Shown here: in pieces, positions 1 through 5,918 of the stretch
Numbering within the stretch: the stretch's first letter is position 1
Layout: the number at the start of each line of letters is the position of its first letter
Source of the DNA: a virus
DNA length: 42,424 nt
Virus record (IMG/VR): IMGVR_UViG_3300046477_000087
Location: 1 to 42,424 of that record
Strand: one strand, 5' to 3'
Notes under the pieces: model-generated
Told to the model about the DNA's origin: nothing
Database searches by the model: none
What the model saw: only the letters and a program-made list of their open reading frames with translations
Program-made: the position numbers and the translations under genes

Positions 1-2
1 CT

Positions 3-107
3 CGTGTCGGTCCCGCCGCCGATATCGAATTACGCAACATCACCAGCGTCTCCGAAGTCACCGAGGCGGCGGTAGCCGCATGGGAGGCCGAGCCGTGGTC
101 AAAGTAA
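3..107 (+). CDS. C-terminal end of a small DUF6948-like phage protein (5' end outside window)
   Basis: The third forward frame is open from the window edge to a TAA at 105-107 and gives a credible protein end (VGPAADIELRNITSV ... WEAEPWSK). It aligns without gaps to the C-terminus of the gene at 41823-42131: I count 17 identities in 34 positions, including the shared GP, LR-IT, AV-AWE and PW residues. It is therefore a diverged paralogue of that gene. It resembles a small phage family I recall as DUF6948, whose function is unknown. The next gene's GTG start lies inside this reading frame, so the two are probably translationally coupled. Only the last 34 residues are visible. Confidence 0.72.
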   Translation, partial: RVGPAADIELRNITSVSEVTEAAVAAWEAEPWSK

Positions 108-742
108 TCCGGGGCATCCTGCCTGATTCCGGCTCCGGCTCCGGCTACGGCGACGGCTACGGCTACGGCTCCGGCTACGGCGACGGCTACGGCTACGGCT
201 ACGGCTCCGGCTACGGCTACGGCTACGGCTACGGCTACGGCTACGGCGACGGCTCCGGCTCCGGCTCCGGCTACGGCTCCGGCTCCGGCTCCGGCTACGG
301 CTCCGGCTCCGGCTACGGCTACGGCTCCGGCTACGGCTACGGCGACGGCTCCGGCGACGGCGGCTACGGCTACGGCTCCGGCTCCGGCTCGAAAGAATAT
401 TGGCTGGCCACGATTGACGCTTTCGCGTCCAAGTGGCCGGACATTTTTAGACAGCGGCTTGCGAGCCTCAGAGATGCCGGAGCAACGATCGCCTTTTGGC
501 GATCGAGCCGCACGGGGCTTCCGTCCAACGGTGGCGGCGCAATCGAGGCCGCCGCGCCTGGGGTGGTGCACATCGCACCGGGGCCGATCGCGCTATGTAT
601 GCCTGGGACGCTTCACGCCACGCTATTGCCGACGAAATGGAGTGGCGAGCGGTGGTGGATCGTTGCGCTCACTGGCGAGGTTGTGGGAGATGAGGAAAAG
701 TACGGCGCGCTTACCCGTGAAATCTTGGGCGAGGCGATTTGA
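95..742 (+). CDS. Protein with long Gly-Tyr/Ser/Asp tract and a conserved C-terminal domain
   Basis: I chose GTG at 95 because a perfect GGGAGG lies at 82-87, seven bases upstream; an in-frame ATG at 80 lacks such a site and lies deeper in the upstream gene. The 215-residue product has a 10-residue head (VKVIRGILPD), then about 88 residues in which every second residue is glycine and the other is Tyr, Ser or Asp. A globular domain of about 115 residues follows, with the motifs EAGATIAFWRS-like (here DAGATIAFWRSS), PGTLHATLLPTKW, GERWWIVALTGEV and a GALTREILGE end. I recognise this C-terminal pattern from phage proteins of unknown function (possibly the DUF7666 group, recalled and not checked). 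It follows a DUF6948-like gene and precedes the excisionase/integrase pair. The tract resembles low-complexity Tyr/Gly sequences that self-associate, which is only an analogy. Confidence 0.8.
   Translation: MVKVIRGILPDSGSGSGYGDGYGYGSGYGDGYGYGYGSGYGYGYGYGYGYGDGSGSGSGYGSGSGSGYGSGSGYGYGSGYGYGDGSGDGGYGYGSGSGSKEYWLATIDAFASKWPDIFRQRLASLRDAGATIAFWRSSRTGLPSNGGGAIEAAAPGVVHIAPGPIALCMPGTLHATLLPTKWSGERWWIVALTGEVVGDEEKYGALTREILGEAI
128..391 (+). repeat. In-frame GGC-NNC hexanucleotide repeat tract, copy 1
   Basis: This is a 264-bp tract of six-base units made of a glycine codon (always GGC) and one of TAC, TCC or GAC. The alternating codons differ by one or two bases. The only break in the alternation is a GGC-GGC doublet near 360. 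Because units are 6 bp, gain or loss of units keeps the reading frame. A matching tract is at 42179-42424. Confidence 0.95.
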
Positions 743-760
743 CGGCGAGGCGCGAGAAAA

Positions 761-1132
761 ATGACCGACCTTTTAACCATGGATGAAGTCGCTTGCCGCT
801 TGCACAAATCCAAGCGATGGCTGCAATATTTCCTGCGCGAGCGCCCAATCGGCCGGCTGGCCGGGAGGACCCGGCTGTTCACATCCATGGACCTAGCCCA
901 GATCATTCAGGAGCTCCCATGCCCATCCGTCTCATCCCGCCTCGTAAAGGCAAGAGCCCGAACTGGACGATCCGCGGCGCGTACCTCGGAACCCACGTTA
1001 ACCGAAGCTCTGGCACTGGCAAGCGAGCGGTCGCCATCCAAGTCCTCAAGAAGCTTGAGCGGCAGATCGAACGTGGTGAGCTTGCCAAGCCCGGCGAGCC
1101 GACCTTCGCGAGCGCAGCCGCGGCCTACATGA
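761..1132 (+). CDS. AlpA/MerR-type DNA-binding protein, probable excisionase
   Basis: The first 50 residues form a helix-turn-helix of the AlpA/excisionase kind: MTDLLTMDEVACRLHKSKRW is followed by a GRTRLF wing and a short DLAQII helix. After the CPS motif the protein becomes Ser/Arg/Ala-rich and looks disordered. The last 214 bp (919-1132) overlap the integrase in a different frame. I recall the same arrangement in related rhizobial phages, so the overlap is probably genuine, although the tail may be under weak constraint. Its position directly before int fits control of integration and excision. It could instead regulate transcription. Confidence 0.75.
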   Translation: MTDLLTMDEVACRLHKSKRWLQYFLRERPIGRLAGRTRLFTSMDLAQIIQELPCPSVSSRLVKARARTGRSAARTSEPTLTEALALASERSPSKSSRSLSGRSNVVSLPSPASRPSRAQPRPT

Positions 1133-1899
1133 AGGCGGGCGGCGAGCGGAAATATCTACGGCCATTATTGGAATATTTCGGTGAAACACCAATCGGCAGA
1201 ATCGATCAAGATGCAATCGACATGGCGGCAGCTTCTCTCTATCCAGACGGAAGTGGAGCGACTCGTAACCGATCTGTCCATACTCCGATATCAGCTATTC
1301 TCCGTCACGCTGGATATAGCCTCCGCCTTAGACGACCGAGGGGTTCCGCTGGCAACAAGCAAACCTCGTGGCTCTGGCCAGAGCAAGCCGAAGCCATCTT
1401 CGCGGAAGCCGAAAAGCTCGACAAGGAGTTCGCCGCGCTCCTGATCGTGCTCTGCTACACGGGCCTGCGGCTATCAGAGGCGCTCGGACTGAACTGGAAC
1501 GATATGAGGCTCCAAGATGGATTTGCCTATGTCCCAGATACGAAAAACGACGAGCCTAGAGCTGTCTTTTTACCGCCGGTGGCCGTGGCTGCGATTGGAA
1601 ACATGGGGGATCGATCTGCCGGGACCGTCTTCCGATTTCATAAAGGCGGGCATCTGTATTCTCTTTTACGGGCAACAGCGTTCAAAGCCAACGTCGAACT
1701 CCCCAAGCGAAGTGCCTTCCACCTCCTGCGACATACGTTCGCCACATGGATGCGCCGATACGCCGGACTCGACGAGAAGGGCCTGATGGCGATCGGGGCA
1801 TGGAAGGACCGCAAGTCGGTTGATCGATATTGCCACACTGTAGTCAGCGAGGAAGCCCGCAAGGCCGTGCTGCTGCCGACCGGGAGGAAGATGGGATGA
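919..1899 (+). CDS. int: Tyrosine-family site-specific integrase
   Basis: The 326-residue enzyme should recombine attP with the host attB. The catalytic set is visible: Arg184 in TGLRLSE, Lys209, His268 and Arg271 in HLLRHTFATW, Trp295 in GAWKD in the second His/Trp position, and the nucleophile Tyr304 in DRYCH. The N-terminal part (MPIRLIPPRKGKSPNW, with YLG and the KRAVA-LKKLE helix) is the arm-binding/core-binding region. The ATG at 919 is preferred over an in-frame ATG at 793, because the family begins with this MPIRL-PPRKGKSPN sequence and the 793 start would add residues antagonistic to the upstream gene. The stop overlaps the next ATG. attP lies about 400 bp downstream. Confidence 0.95.
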   Translation: MPIRLIPPRKGKSPNWTIRGAYLGTHVNRSSGTGKRAVAIQVLKKLERQIERGELAKPGEPTFASAAAAYMKAGGERKYLRPLLEYFGETPIGRIDQDAIDMAAASLYPDGSGATRNRSVHTPISAILRHAGYSLRLRRPRGSAGNKQTSWLWPEQAEAIFAEAEKLDKEFAALLIVLCYTGLRLSEALGLNWNDMRLQDGFAYVPDTKNDEPRAVFLPPVAVAAIGNMGDRSAGTVFRFHKGGHLYSLLRATAFKANVELPKRSAFHLLRHTFATWMRRYAGLDEKGLMAIGAWKDRKSVDRYCHTVVSEEARKAVLLPTGRKMG

Positions 1900-2267
1900 C
1901 TTGGCTCTATGGCATTCAATCAGGTCTGTTCACAAAGATAGGATGCGCCAACAATATACCTGCGCGCCTCAAGACAATGAACCTCTATAATCCTCATCCC
2001 TGCAAGGTCGTCATTCGCCGCCAGTTATTCGATTACGCCTATGCGGTCGAGAAGAGAATGCATCGGGTTCTCACGCCATACTCCATCGGCCGCGAATGGT
2101 TCATGGTCGATGCAAAGCTGATCCGCGCCGCCCTTTCGATTGTAATCCGAGAAGTTGAGGCCGATCGTTTTGCATGGAAAATGGAATGCATTCGGAAGGA
2201 ACAGGAACGCGAGGCTCGTAAGAGCGCCCGTGTACTGGACGTGGTTTTGCCTGTGGACAAAAATTAA
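1896..2267 (+). CDS. GIY-YIG / T5orf172-like small nuclease-fold protein
   Basis: The start is the ATG at 1896, overlapping the integrase TGA (ATGA), with GGGAGG about ten bases upstream. The 123-residue product has the layout of T5orf172/MUG113-type GIY-YIG domains: WLYGIQSGLFTKIGCANN, then IPARLKTMNLYNPHP, an AYAVEKRMH helix and EWFMVD. The second YIG element is replaced by TKIG, which is usual in this divergent branch. The long C-terminal helix is charged. Such proteins are presumed DNA-binding or DNA-cutting; activity is unproven here. It is co-transcribed with int and is the last gene before attP. Confidence 0.75.
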   Translation: MTWLYGIQSGLFTKIGCANNIPARLKTMNLYNPHPCKVVIRRQLFDYAYAVEKRMHRVLTPYSIGREWFMVDAKLIRAALSIVIREVEADRFAWKMECIRKEQEREARKSARVLDVVLPVDKN

Positions 2268-2304
2268 ATGCATGATATGAAACAACAATTATCCGCACGG
2301 AACG

Positions 2305-2352
2305 CCCTTGGTAAGGGAGGGGTCGTAAGTTCAATCCTTACCGGCAGCACCA
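2305..2352 (+). other. attP: attP core: 3' half of a tRNA-Thr(GGT) gene
   Basis: The sequence from 2305 to 2352 reads as the 3' half of a tRNA. An anticodon loop TTGGTAA (2308-2314) has anticodon GGT at 2310-2312. The T arm has stem GTAAG (2325-2329), loop TTCAATC (2330-2336) and stem CTTAC (2337-2341). The 3' acceptor strand CGGCAGC is at 2342-2348, the discriminator A at 2349 and CCA at 2350-2352. There is no D arm or 5' acceptor strand upstream, and the 5' anticodon stem is already mismatched at 2304, so this is not a working tRNA. It lies just downstream of int, as expected of an attP core copied from a host tRNA-Thr gene. Confidence 0.85.
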
Positions 2353-2399
2353 CAAAACAATGGAATTGCAATGGTTTTCCATTATCGGCGCGAGCCGGT

Positions 2400-2414
2400 C
2401 GCGCAACTGCGCGC
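2400..2414. repeat. GC-rich hairpin, copy 1 of a 15-bp repeat
   Basis: CGCGCAACTGCGCGC occurs here and again at 3704-3718. It folds as GCGC-AACT-GCGC. This copy is in the 149-bp non-coding stretch (2353-2501) between attP and the next gene. That stretch also holds a small inverted repeat, AATGG-TTTT-CCATT (2370-2383). Both could be integrase arm sites or termination or folding elements; I cannot tell which. Confidence 0.5.
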
Positions 2415-2501
2415 AGAACACAGCGAGAACCGCGCAGGATTTGTGGTGAAAAATCCGTGGACTAATCTCATTTCGTTCTCAGGAAAAGATGGGGGATAAC
2501 A

Positions 2502-2711
2502 ATGTCTAATCCATGGATCGTTGATCGGCACGGCGGGCGCTATTCCGATACACGTAAGGTTCGCGCCGCAGGACCGGACGAAGCGTCGGTCCGGCCCGTC
2601 TTCGATGAGCTCAAGCGCGACTTGCGGCAGGGAGAAGTTAGGCTGCTCGATCCGACCGGAAATATCGTCGATCGGTGCTGGGCGCCGTGCGCCAGAGTGC
2701 GTTTGGGGTGA
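2502..2711 (+). CDS. Hypothetical small protein (69 aa)
   Basis: I do not recognise this protein. It starts at ATG 2502 with a GGGGGAT ribosome-binding site six bases upstream. The sequence is hydrophilic with a coherent charged pattern (VFDELKRDLRQGEVRLLDP) and no membrane segment. It is the first of a series of short + strand genes placed between attP and the end of the leftward late operon. That is a common place for accessory genes expressed from the prophage or early after infection. Confidence 0.6.
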   Translation: MSNPWIVDRHGGRYSDTRKVRAAGPDEASVRPVFDELKRDLRQGEVRLLDPTGNIVDRCWAPCARVRLG

Positions 2712-2793
2712 TTGATGGCCAAGGGTTGCTATGTGGCATCGACGCCAACCGGCTGAACCGCACACGGGAATAGTGGGAACCAGGGATAGAGCG

Positions 2794-2988
2794 ATGAGAT
2801 TGATGGCTTGGACGATGCCAGCCGCGCTTGCCATTGCGGCGATCGCATATTCAGTGTCGCTCTACAGTATTGAGGCCGCGAAGCAAGAAGCTTTTATGAT
2901 GAAGGTGTGTATCAGCGCCGGGGGGGAATGGCTCAAGTATTGGAACAATAAATCCTATTGCTCCAGGCCAAACCCGCCGCACACATGA
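2794..2988 (+). CDS. Hypothetical small protein with N-terminal membrane segment
   Basis: The 64-residue product starts at ATG 2794 (MRLMAWTMPAALAIAAIAYS), giving one hydrophobic segment from about residue 5 to 25. A short soluble part with two Cys residues (VCISAGGEW, KSYCSRP) follows. It could be an inner-membrane anchor or a signal-bearing protein. An in-frame ATG at 2731 is rejected because the added residues are unlike a signal region. The stop overlaps an ATG at 2985 that opens a 29-codon frame into the next gene; I do not call that frame. Confidence 0.55.
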   Translation: MRLMAWTMPAALAIAAIAYSVSLYSIEAAKQEAFMMKVCISAGGEWLKYWNNKSYCSRPNPPHT

Positions 2989-3024
2989 TCGGGGCGCTCA
3001 CGAGAGTTCTGCGCACCAGATGGG

Positions 3025-3291
3025 ATGAAGATAGCGATGTCTTTGACATGCATGCACGAGCACTGGGAATCTGAGGCAGCGGTCGCAGATGGAATGTGCC
3101 CAATCTGCTTGGCGGCCGAACGCGATGACCTGATGAAGGCCAACGCGCTGTTGCACGCGCTTATCGGCAACCGCGAGGCCGAGATCGAGCAACTGCGGGC
3201 GGCGCTCAAGGAGATCACGTCGGGAGGTTTGGGCTTGTTCGGATCAAAACAGGTTGCCCGCGCCGCCCTGGAGCAGAAAGCGGCGCCATGA
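3025..3291 (+). CDS. Hypothetical protein with zinc-knuckle-like Cys pair and coiled coil
   Basis: The product is 88 residues from ATG 3025, or 84 from ATG 3037. Cys and His residues cluster near the start (LTCMHEHWES, MCPICLAAER), giving a CxxC that could bind zinc. A long amphipathic helix follows (NREAEIEQLRAALKEI) that looks like a short coiled coil. I recall similar Cys-plus-coiled-coil small proteins in many tailed phages, without a known function. Its stop overlaps the next start (ATGA), so the two are probably coupled. Confidence 0.65.
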   Translation: MKIAMSLTCMHEHWESEAAVADGMCPICLAAERDDLMKANALLHALIGNREAEIEQLRAALKEITSGGLGLFGSKQVARAALEQKAAP

Positions 3292-3479
3292 AAAACATGC
3301 CCGATACCGAAACGGAATACGACGCCCCTGGCGAGTACCAAGGGCAGTGCCGCAGCTTGTTCAACATCATAGAGCAGTGGGATGGGAAAAGATGGCGTAG
3401 CGTGCCGGTCGTTGTGGATCGACGGCCGCAGCCAACGGGGCGGCTCCACTTCGGTCCAGAAGACTTTGGCCGTGACTAG
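3288..3479 (+). CDS. Hypothetical small protein (63 aa)
   Basis: It starts with an ATG overlapping the previous TGA. The product is acidic at the N-terminus (MPDTETEYDAPGEYQ), with an aromatic core NIIEQWDGKRW and a basic turn. There is no recognisable domain. The tight coupling to its neighbours is the main support for it being real. Confidence 0.5.
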   Translation: MKNMPDTETEYDAPGEYQGQCRSLFNIIEQWDGKRWRSVPVVVDRRPQPTGRLHFGPEDFGRD

Positions 3480-3518
3480 CTTCGTGGCGGCTCGGCGTTA
3501 TTACGGGATGCCGAAAGA

Positions 3519-3701
3519 ATGACCTACGACAAATGGAAGTCCACCGAACCAGACACCCGTCAGGATTCACATGGCGAATGCGACCACTGCGGCCGATGGC
3601 GGAGGCTCACGAGATGCTGGACCTCCATCGGCAAGGAAATGCTTTGCTGCGAGGAATGCCAGGACCATGAAAGCGAGCTTCAGGATTCGATGAGGGACTA
3701 A
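3519..3701 (+). CDS. Small Cys-rich, probably zinc-binding protein
   Basis: The 60-residue product contains CDHCGRW, a Cys in LTRCW, and CCEECQDH, that is two CxxC-type pairs arranged like a zinc ribbon. The family is not recognised. It is the last + strand gene. It ends at 3701 and meets the leftward operon (ending at 3698) tail to tail, with a GC-rich hairpin in the overlap. Confidence 0.6.
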   Translation: MTYDKWKSTEPDTRQDSHGECDHCGRWRRLTRCWTSIGKEMLCCEECQDHESELQDSMRD

Positions 3702-3835
3702 TGCGCGCAACTGCGCGCCAGTTCCTTTGCGGCCTGGGAAATCAGCAGCAGCAATTGTTCGCCCGTCAGGGGATAAATAGCGCTCCTGCCATCCTCGCAG
3801 ACGACGAGTTCAGACCCGCATTCTCCCTGCCTCAC
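3698..3835 (-). CDS. Hypothetical small protein, last gene of the late operon
   Basis: The convincing part of this frame is its C-terminus (ELVVCEDGRSAIYPLTGEQL, then LLLISQAAKEL). I place the start at GTG 3835 because upstream codons in the frame are antisense-like and lie over the previous gene. No clear ribosome-binding site is seen, and the true start is uncertain. The product would be about 45 residues. Its function is unknown. Confidence 0.4.
   Translation of the reverse strand: MRQGECGSELVVCEDGRSAIYPLTGEQLLLLISQAAKELARSCAH
3703..3718. terminator. Hairpin at the convergence point, copy 2 of the 15-bp repeat
   Basis: GCGCGC-AACT-GCGCGC can form a six-pair stem at the point where the + strand accessory genes and the long - strand operon converge. 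The last 15 bases are identical to 2400-2414. There is no T-run on either side, so if it stops transcription it is not a textbook intrinsic terminator. It also overlaps the 3' end of the gene at 3698-3835. Confidence 0.4.
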
Positions 3836-4001
3836 GATGAACAGGCATCGGGGCTGGGCAATCGCAGAGCCATTCGACCAGGACGGCGAATTGTCCGTGA
3901 ACGCATCCGTCGAGGCTATCGTGGGGAAGCCAGCCAAGGCGCAGAAACGTCTCCACATCCTCCAGCTTTGCGTAGGCGTAGGTCCATCCATGCCGATTCA
4001 T
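3810..4001 (-). CDS. Conserved hypothetical phage protein (63 aa)
   Basis: It starts at ATG 4001, overlapping the stop of the upstream metallopeptidase-like gene. The product begins MNRHGWTYAYAKLEDVETFL and has a Cys pair (WLCDCPAP) near the end. The WTYAYA opening recurs in small proteins of alphaproteobacterial phages as far as I recall; no function is known. An in-frame ATG at 4115 is ignored because it would run through the coding end of the upstream gene. Confidence 0.65.
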   Translation of the reverse strand: MNRHGWTYAYAKLEDVETFLRLGWLPHDSLDGCVHGQFAVLVEWLCDCPAPMPVHREAGRMRV

Positions 4002-4336
4002 TGGCACATATTGCAGAGCCAAACCAATAAAGTCGGATTGTCCCGCAGAATTTGCGTCCAGCCATTCGCCATTCCGTCGCAAATGCGTTCCTCGTCGTCG
4101 CCTTCGCGTAGGCATTGCGCCTTAAACACGGCATGATTTATTTCGTGAACTAGCGTATTGACGGCGCGCAATTTGGTCGGGATTTCTGCCGCCAGAGTAA
4201 TGCTATGCTGAATGTCTTCATAGACTCCCCATATCTCTTTGTCGTCGCGATCGACCGGAGCGATAATAACGTTGACATCGTAAACTCCGATTCTGATTCG
4301 TCTCGGCATCGAATCAAAATGATGGTCTTCGCTCAT
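3998..4336 (-). CDS. Small HExxH metallopeptidase-like protein
   Basis: This 112-residue protein carries HEINH at residues 64-68 inside LVHEINHAVFKA, the zinc-binding helix of zincin-type metallopeptidases. A downstream acidic stretch (REGDDEERICD) could supply the third ligand. The N-terminal half is a compact beta-rich region (IRIGVYDVNVIIAPVD). It resembles short phage-encoded Zn-peptidase-like proteins found among late accessory genes; the substrate is unknown. It follows endonuclease VII by three bases and overlaps the next gene's start. Confidence 0.7.
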   Translation of the reverse strand: MSEDHHFDSMPRRIRIGVYDVNVIIAPVDRDDKEIWGVYEDIQHSITLAAEIPTKLRAVNTLVHEINHAVFKAQCLREGDDEERICDGMANGWTQILRDNPTLLVWLCNMCQ

Positions 4337-4339
4337 CGG

Positions 4340-4891
4340 TCACACCTTAATGATGCCGCCGCGGAATTGCAGAAGGTAGTCCGCTGCCCTATGGACAATT
4401 GCCGGACTGTCCTGGAATTTTCCGAGAGCCGTGTTGCATGGAGAGCAGAGGAGGCCACGAAACTTATTCGTGACGTGGCAGTGATCGACCACAAGGCCGC
4501 CATGTCTAGCGCCCGATCTTCCTTCTATTTTGCAGATAGCGCATATGCCACCTTGAGCCTTGAAAGTCGCGCTTATGATGTCCTCATCAATATTGAGGCT
4601 GCGCAAAAATCTCTTCCGTACATTTTTCCTAGCAGCCTCTCTCACCTTTTCTGGGAACTTCTTTTTATAAGCCAGCTCTCGCGCTTTTGCTTTCTCTGGG
4701 TTTTTCCGTTTATAGTTCAATGACCATTGCCGGGACTTGTCTGGATTTTTAATCCTATAAGCTGTCGTCTGGGCAATGCGACATGTTTTACAAATACCAG
4801 AAGAATGACCGTCTCGCCCATCAAGATAAAAGCAATCCGCAGATTGCTCTTTACCGCATTTTGTACATTGTTTTATGCTAGCAGCAGCCAT
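4340..4891 (-). CDS. Recombination endonuclease VII family protein
   Basis: T4 endonuclease VII relatives resolve branched DNA before packaging. This 183-residue protein has an N-terminal zinc-finger-like Cys set (CTKCGKEQ, GICKTCR), a basic middle and the family core at the C-terminus: GGICAICK, LVVDHCHVTNKFRGLLCSPC, then NTALGKFQDSP. I chose ATG 4891 because TGGAGGT ends four bases upstream. An in-frame ATG at 4963 overlaps the previous gene but has no such site, and it would span a strong hairpin. Confidence 0.85.
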   Translation of the reverse strand: MAAASIKQCTKCGKEQSADCFYLDGRDGHSSGICKTCRIAQTTAYRIKNPDKSRQWSLNYKRKNPEKAKARELAYKKKFPEKVREAARKNVRKRFLRSLNIDEDIISATFKAQGGICAICKIEGRSGARHGGLVVDHCHVTNKFRGLLCSPCNTALGKFQDSPAIVHRAADYLLQFRGGIIKV

Positions 4892-4920
4892 GCTGACCTC
4901 CATCGAAGGCTGGCTGGTTA

Positions 4921-4954
4921 GAGGCGGCGTATCGTTGACGCGATGCGCCGCCTC
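4921..4954. promoter_or_regulatory. Long perfect hairpin before the endonuclease VII gene
   Basis: GAGGCGGCG (4921-4929) pairs with CGCCGCCTC (4946-4954). The stem extends inward through ATCG/CGAT with one T-G pair, leaving the loop TTGACG. It lies between the stop of the metallophosphoesterase gene and the endonuclease VII ribosome-binding site. There is no T-run, so an mRNA-processing or partial-termination element is as likely as a terminator. Confidence 0.55.
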
Positions 4955-4955
4955 G

Positions 4956-5918
4956 CTAAACATTAATGATCTGCCCTCTAAATTGCACGTTTTTTTCGTC
5001 CCATTTTACTACCAGCTCAGGCCACAATAGCTGCCCGTCCTTGAACGTCAGAATGCAGAATGCAGAAACCCAATTCTTGGGCGAGTCCTCCGTATAGTTG
5101 GTGAACGCCCGCGCGTCTGAATCGGCCACGCAGCCTGCGTCCACCCCGTAGCGCGTCCCGTTGTAATCCGTAAACGGCGTAACCTTGGCCGAATGCAGAT
5201 GGCCGGTGACCATCGTGCGCCCAGCCCAAACTGTGTTGTTGTGCGGAGCGTGAATGCCGCCCTTGAACCTGTGTTTCACGACCACATTATCGTTGATGAA
5301 AGCCGACCACGCCGGTTCCCAGACGGGGAAATGATCGCGCAAATGAACACCATAGACCTTCGCGAACTCGGGCGCGACCGTGGCGATGCGCGTCTCAAAT
5401 CTGGCGTCATGATTACCGAGAGTCCAAATCTTACGGCAGCCAGACGGACAAACTAATGCAATCTCATGCATCCGGTCCTGTGCCGTCTCGATTTCCTGAA
5501 TAAGCGTCGGCCGCGATTCCCATCCGATCGGAGGGTGTCGGCTGATGCTGGCAGCGTCCATAATATCGCCGTTCGCGATGACTGCAACGGGACGCAATTT
5601 CTTGATGAAATGCACCATGGCACGGTGCGAGACGCTGGGCTCGCCGGGCCAATAATGGAAGTCCGAGCCAATAATGACATGCCCATCGCGGAGGTCTACC
5701 TGCATTCTGTGCGGGTATTGAATGCGATCCATCATCCCGCTATCAGGAATGTTAGGTCGTAAATGCATCGGGGCATCGATTTTTGCCCCGGTTCTCGTCT
5801 CAAGACGTTTTCGGCGAGCAAATACTCTTCTGACGCTGATTCCAAGCTTATCCGCTAATTTCTTGGCGCCGAGTTCACGAAATTGTTGTGCGAACTCGGC
5901 TTCCGATATGGGTTGCAT
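4956..5918 (-). CDS. Calcineurin-like metallophosphoesterase with N-terminal HTH
   Basis: The 320-residue protein has the metal-binding motifs of the family in order: GSDFHYW (84-90), NGD in ANGDIMD (115-121), GNHD (168-171) and GHLH (239-242). Residues 1-45 look like a helix-turn-helix (EFAQQFRELGAKKLADKLGI, then SVRRVFARRKRLE), which could guide it to DNA. Phage relatives are often annotated as DNA repair exonuclease or phosphatase. The substrate cannot be told from sequence. The start overlaps the stop of the upstream membrane protein gene, and the stop overlaps an alternative start of endonuclease VII. Confidence 0.88.
   Translation of the reverse strand: MQPISEAEFAQQFRELGAKKLADKLGISVRRVFARRKRLETRTGAKIDAPMHLRPNIPDSGMMDRIQYPHRMQVDLRDGHVIIGSDFHYWPGEPSVSHRAMVHFIKKLRPVAVIANGDIMDAASISRHPPIGWESRPTLIQEIETAQDRMHEIALVCPSGCRKIWTLGNHDARFETRIATVAPEFAKVYGVHLRDHFPVWEPAWSAFINDNVVVKHRFKGGIHAPHNNTVWAGRTMVTGHLHSAKVTPFTDYNGTRYGVDAGCVADSDARAFTNYTEDSPKNWVSAFCILTFKDGQLLWPELVVKWDEKNVQFRGQIINV

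Noticed and set aside
128-391. CRISPR array or minisatellite with spacers
   Set aside because: There are no spacers and no 24-40-bp repeat unit. The tract is a coding hexanucleotide repeat in frame with a protein.
1-391. Terminal redundancy or direct terminal repeats of a linear phage genome
   Set aside because: The two ends share only the cassette plan. The partner proteins and tract order differ, so they are paralogues and not identical ends.
2305-2352. A functional tRNA gene
   Set aside because: The D arm and 5' acceptor strand are missing and the 5' anticodon stem is mismatched. Only the 3' half is present.
2382-2834. 150-codon - strand frame over the first small + strand genes
   Set aside because: It has no plausible start signal, covers a hairpin region, and its residues look like reverse-strand translation.
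3472-3522. 16-codon GTG frame bridging two small + strand genes
   Set aside because: It overlaps both neighbours neatly but is too short and lacks a ribosome-binding site. It could be chance.
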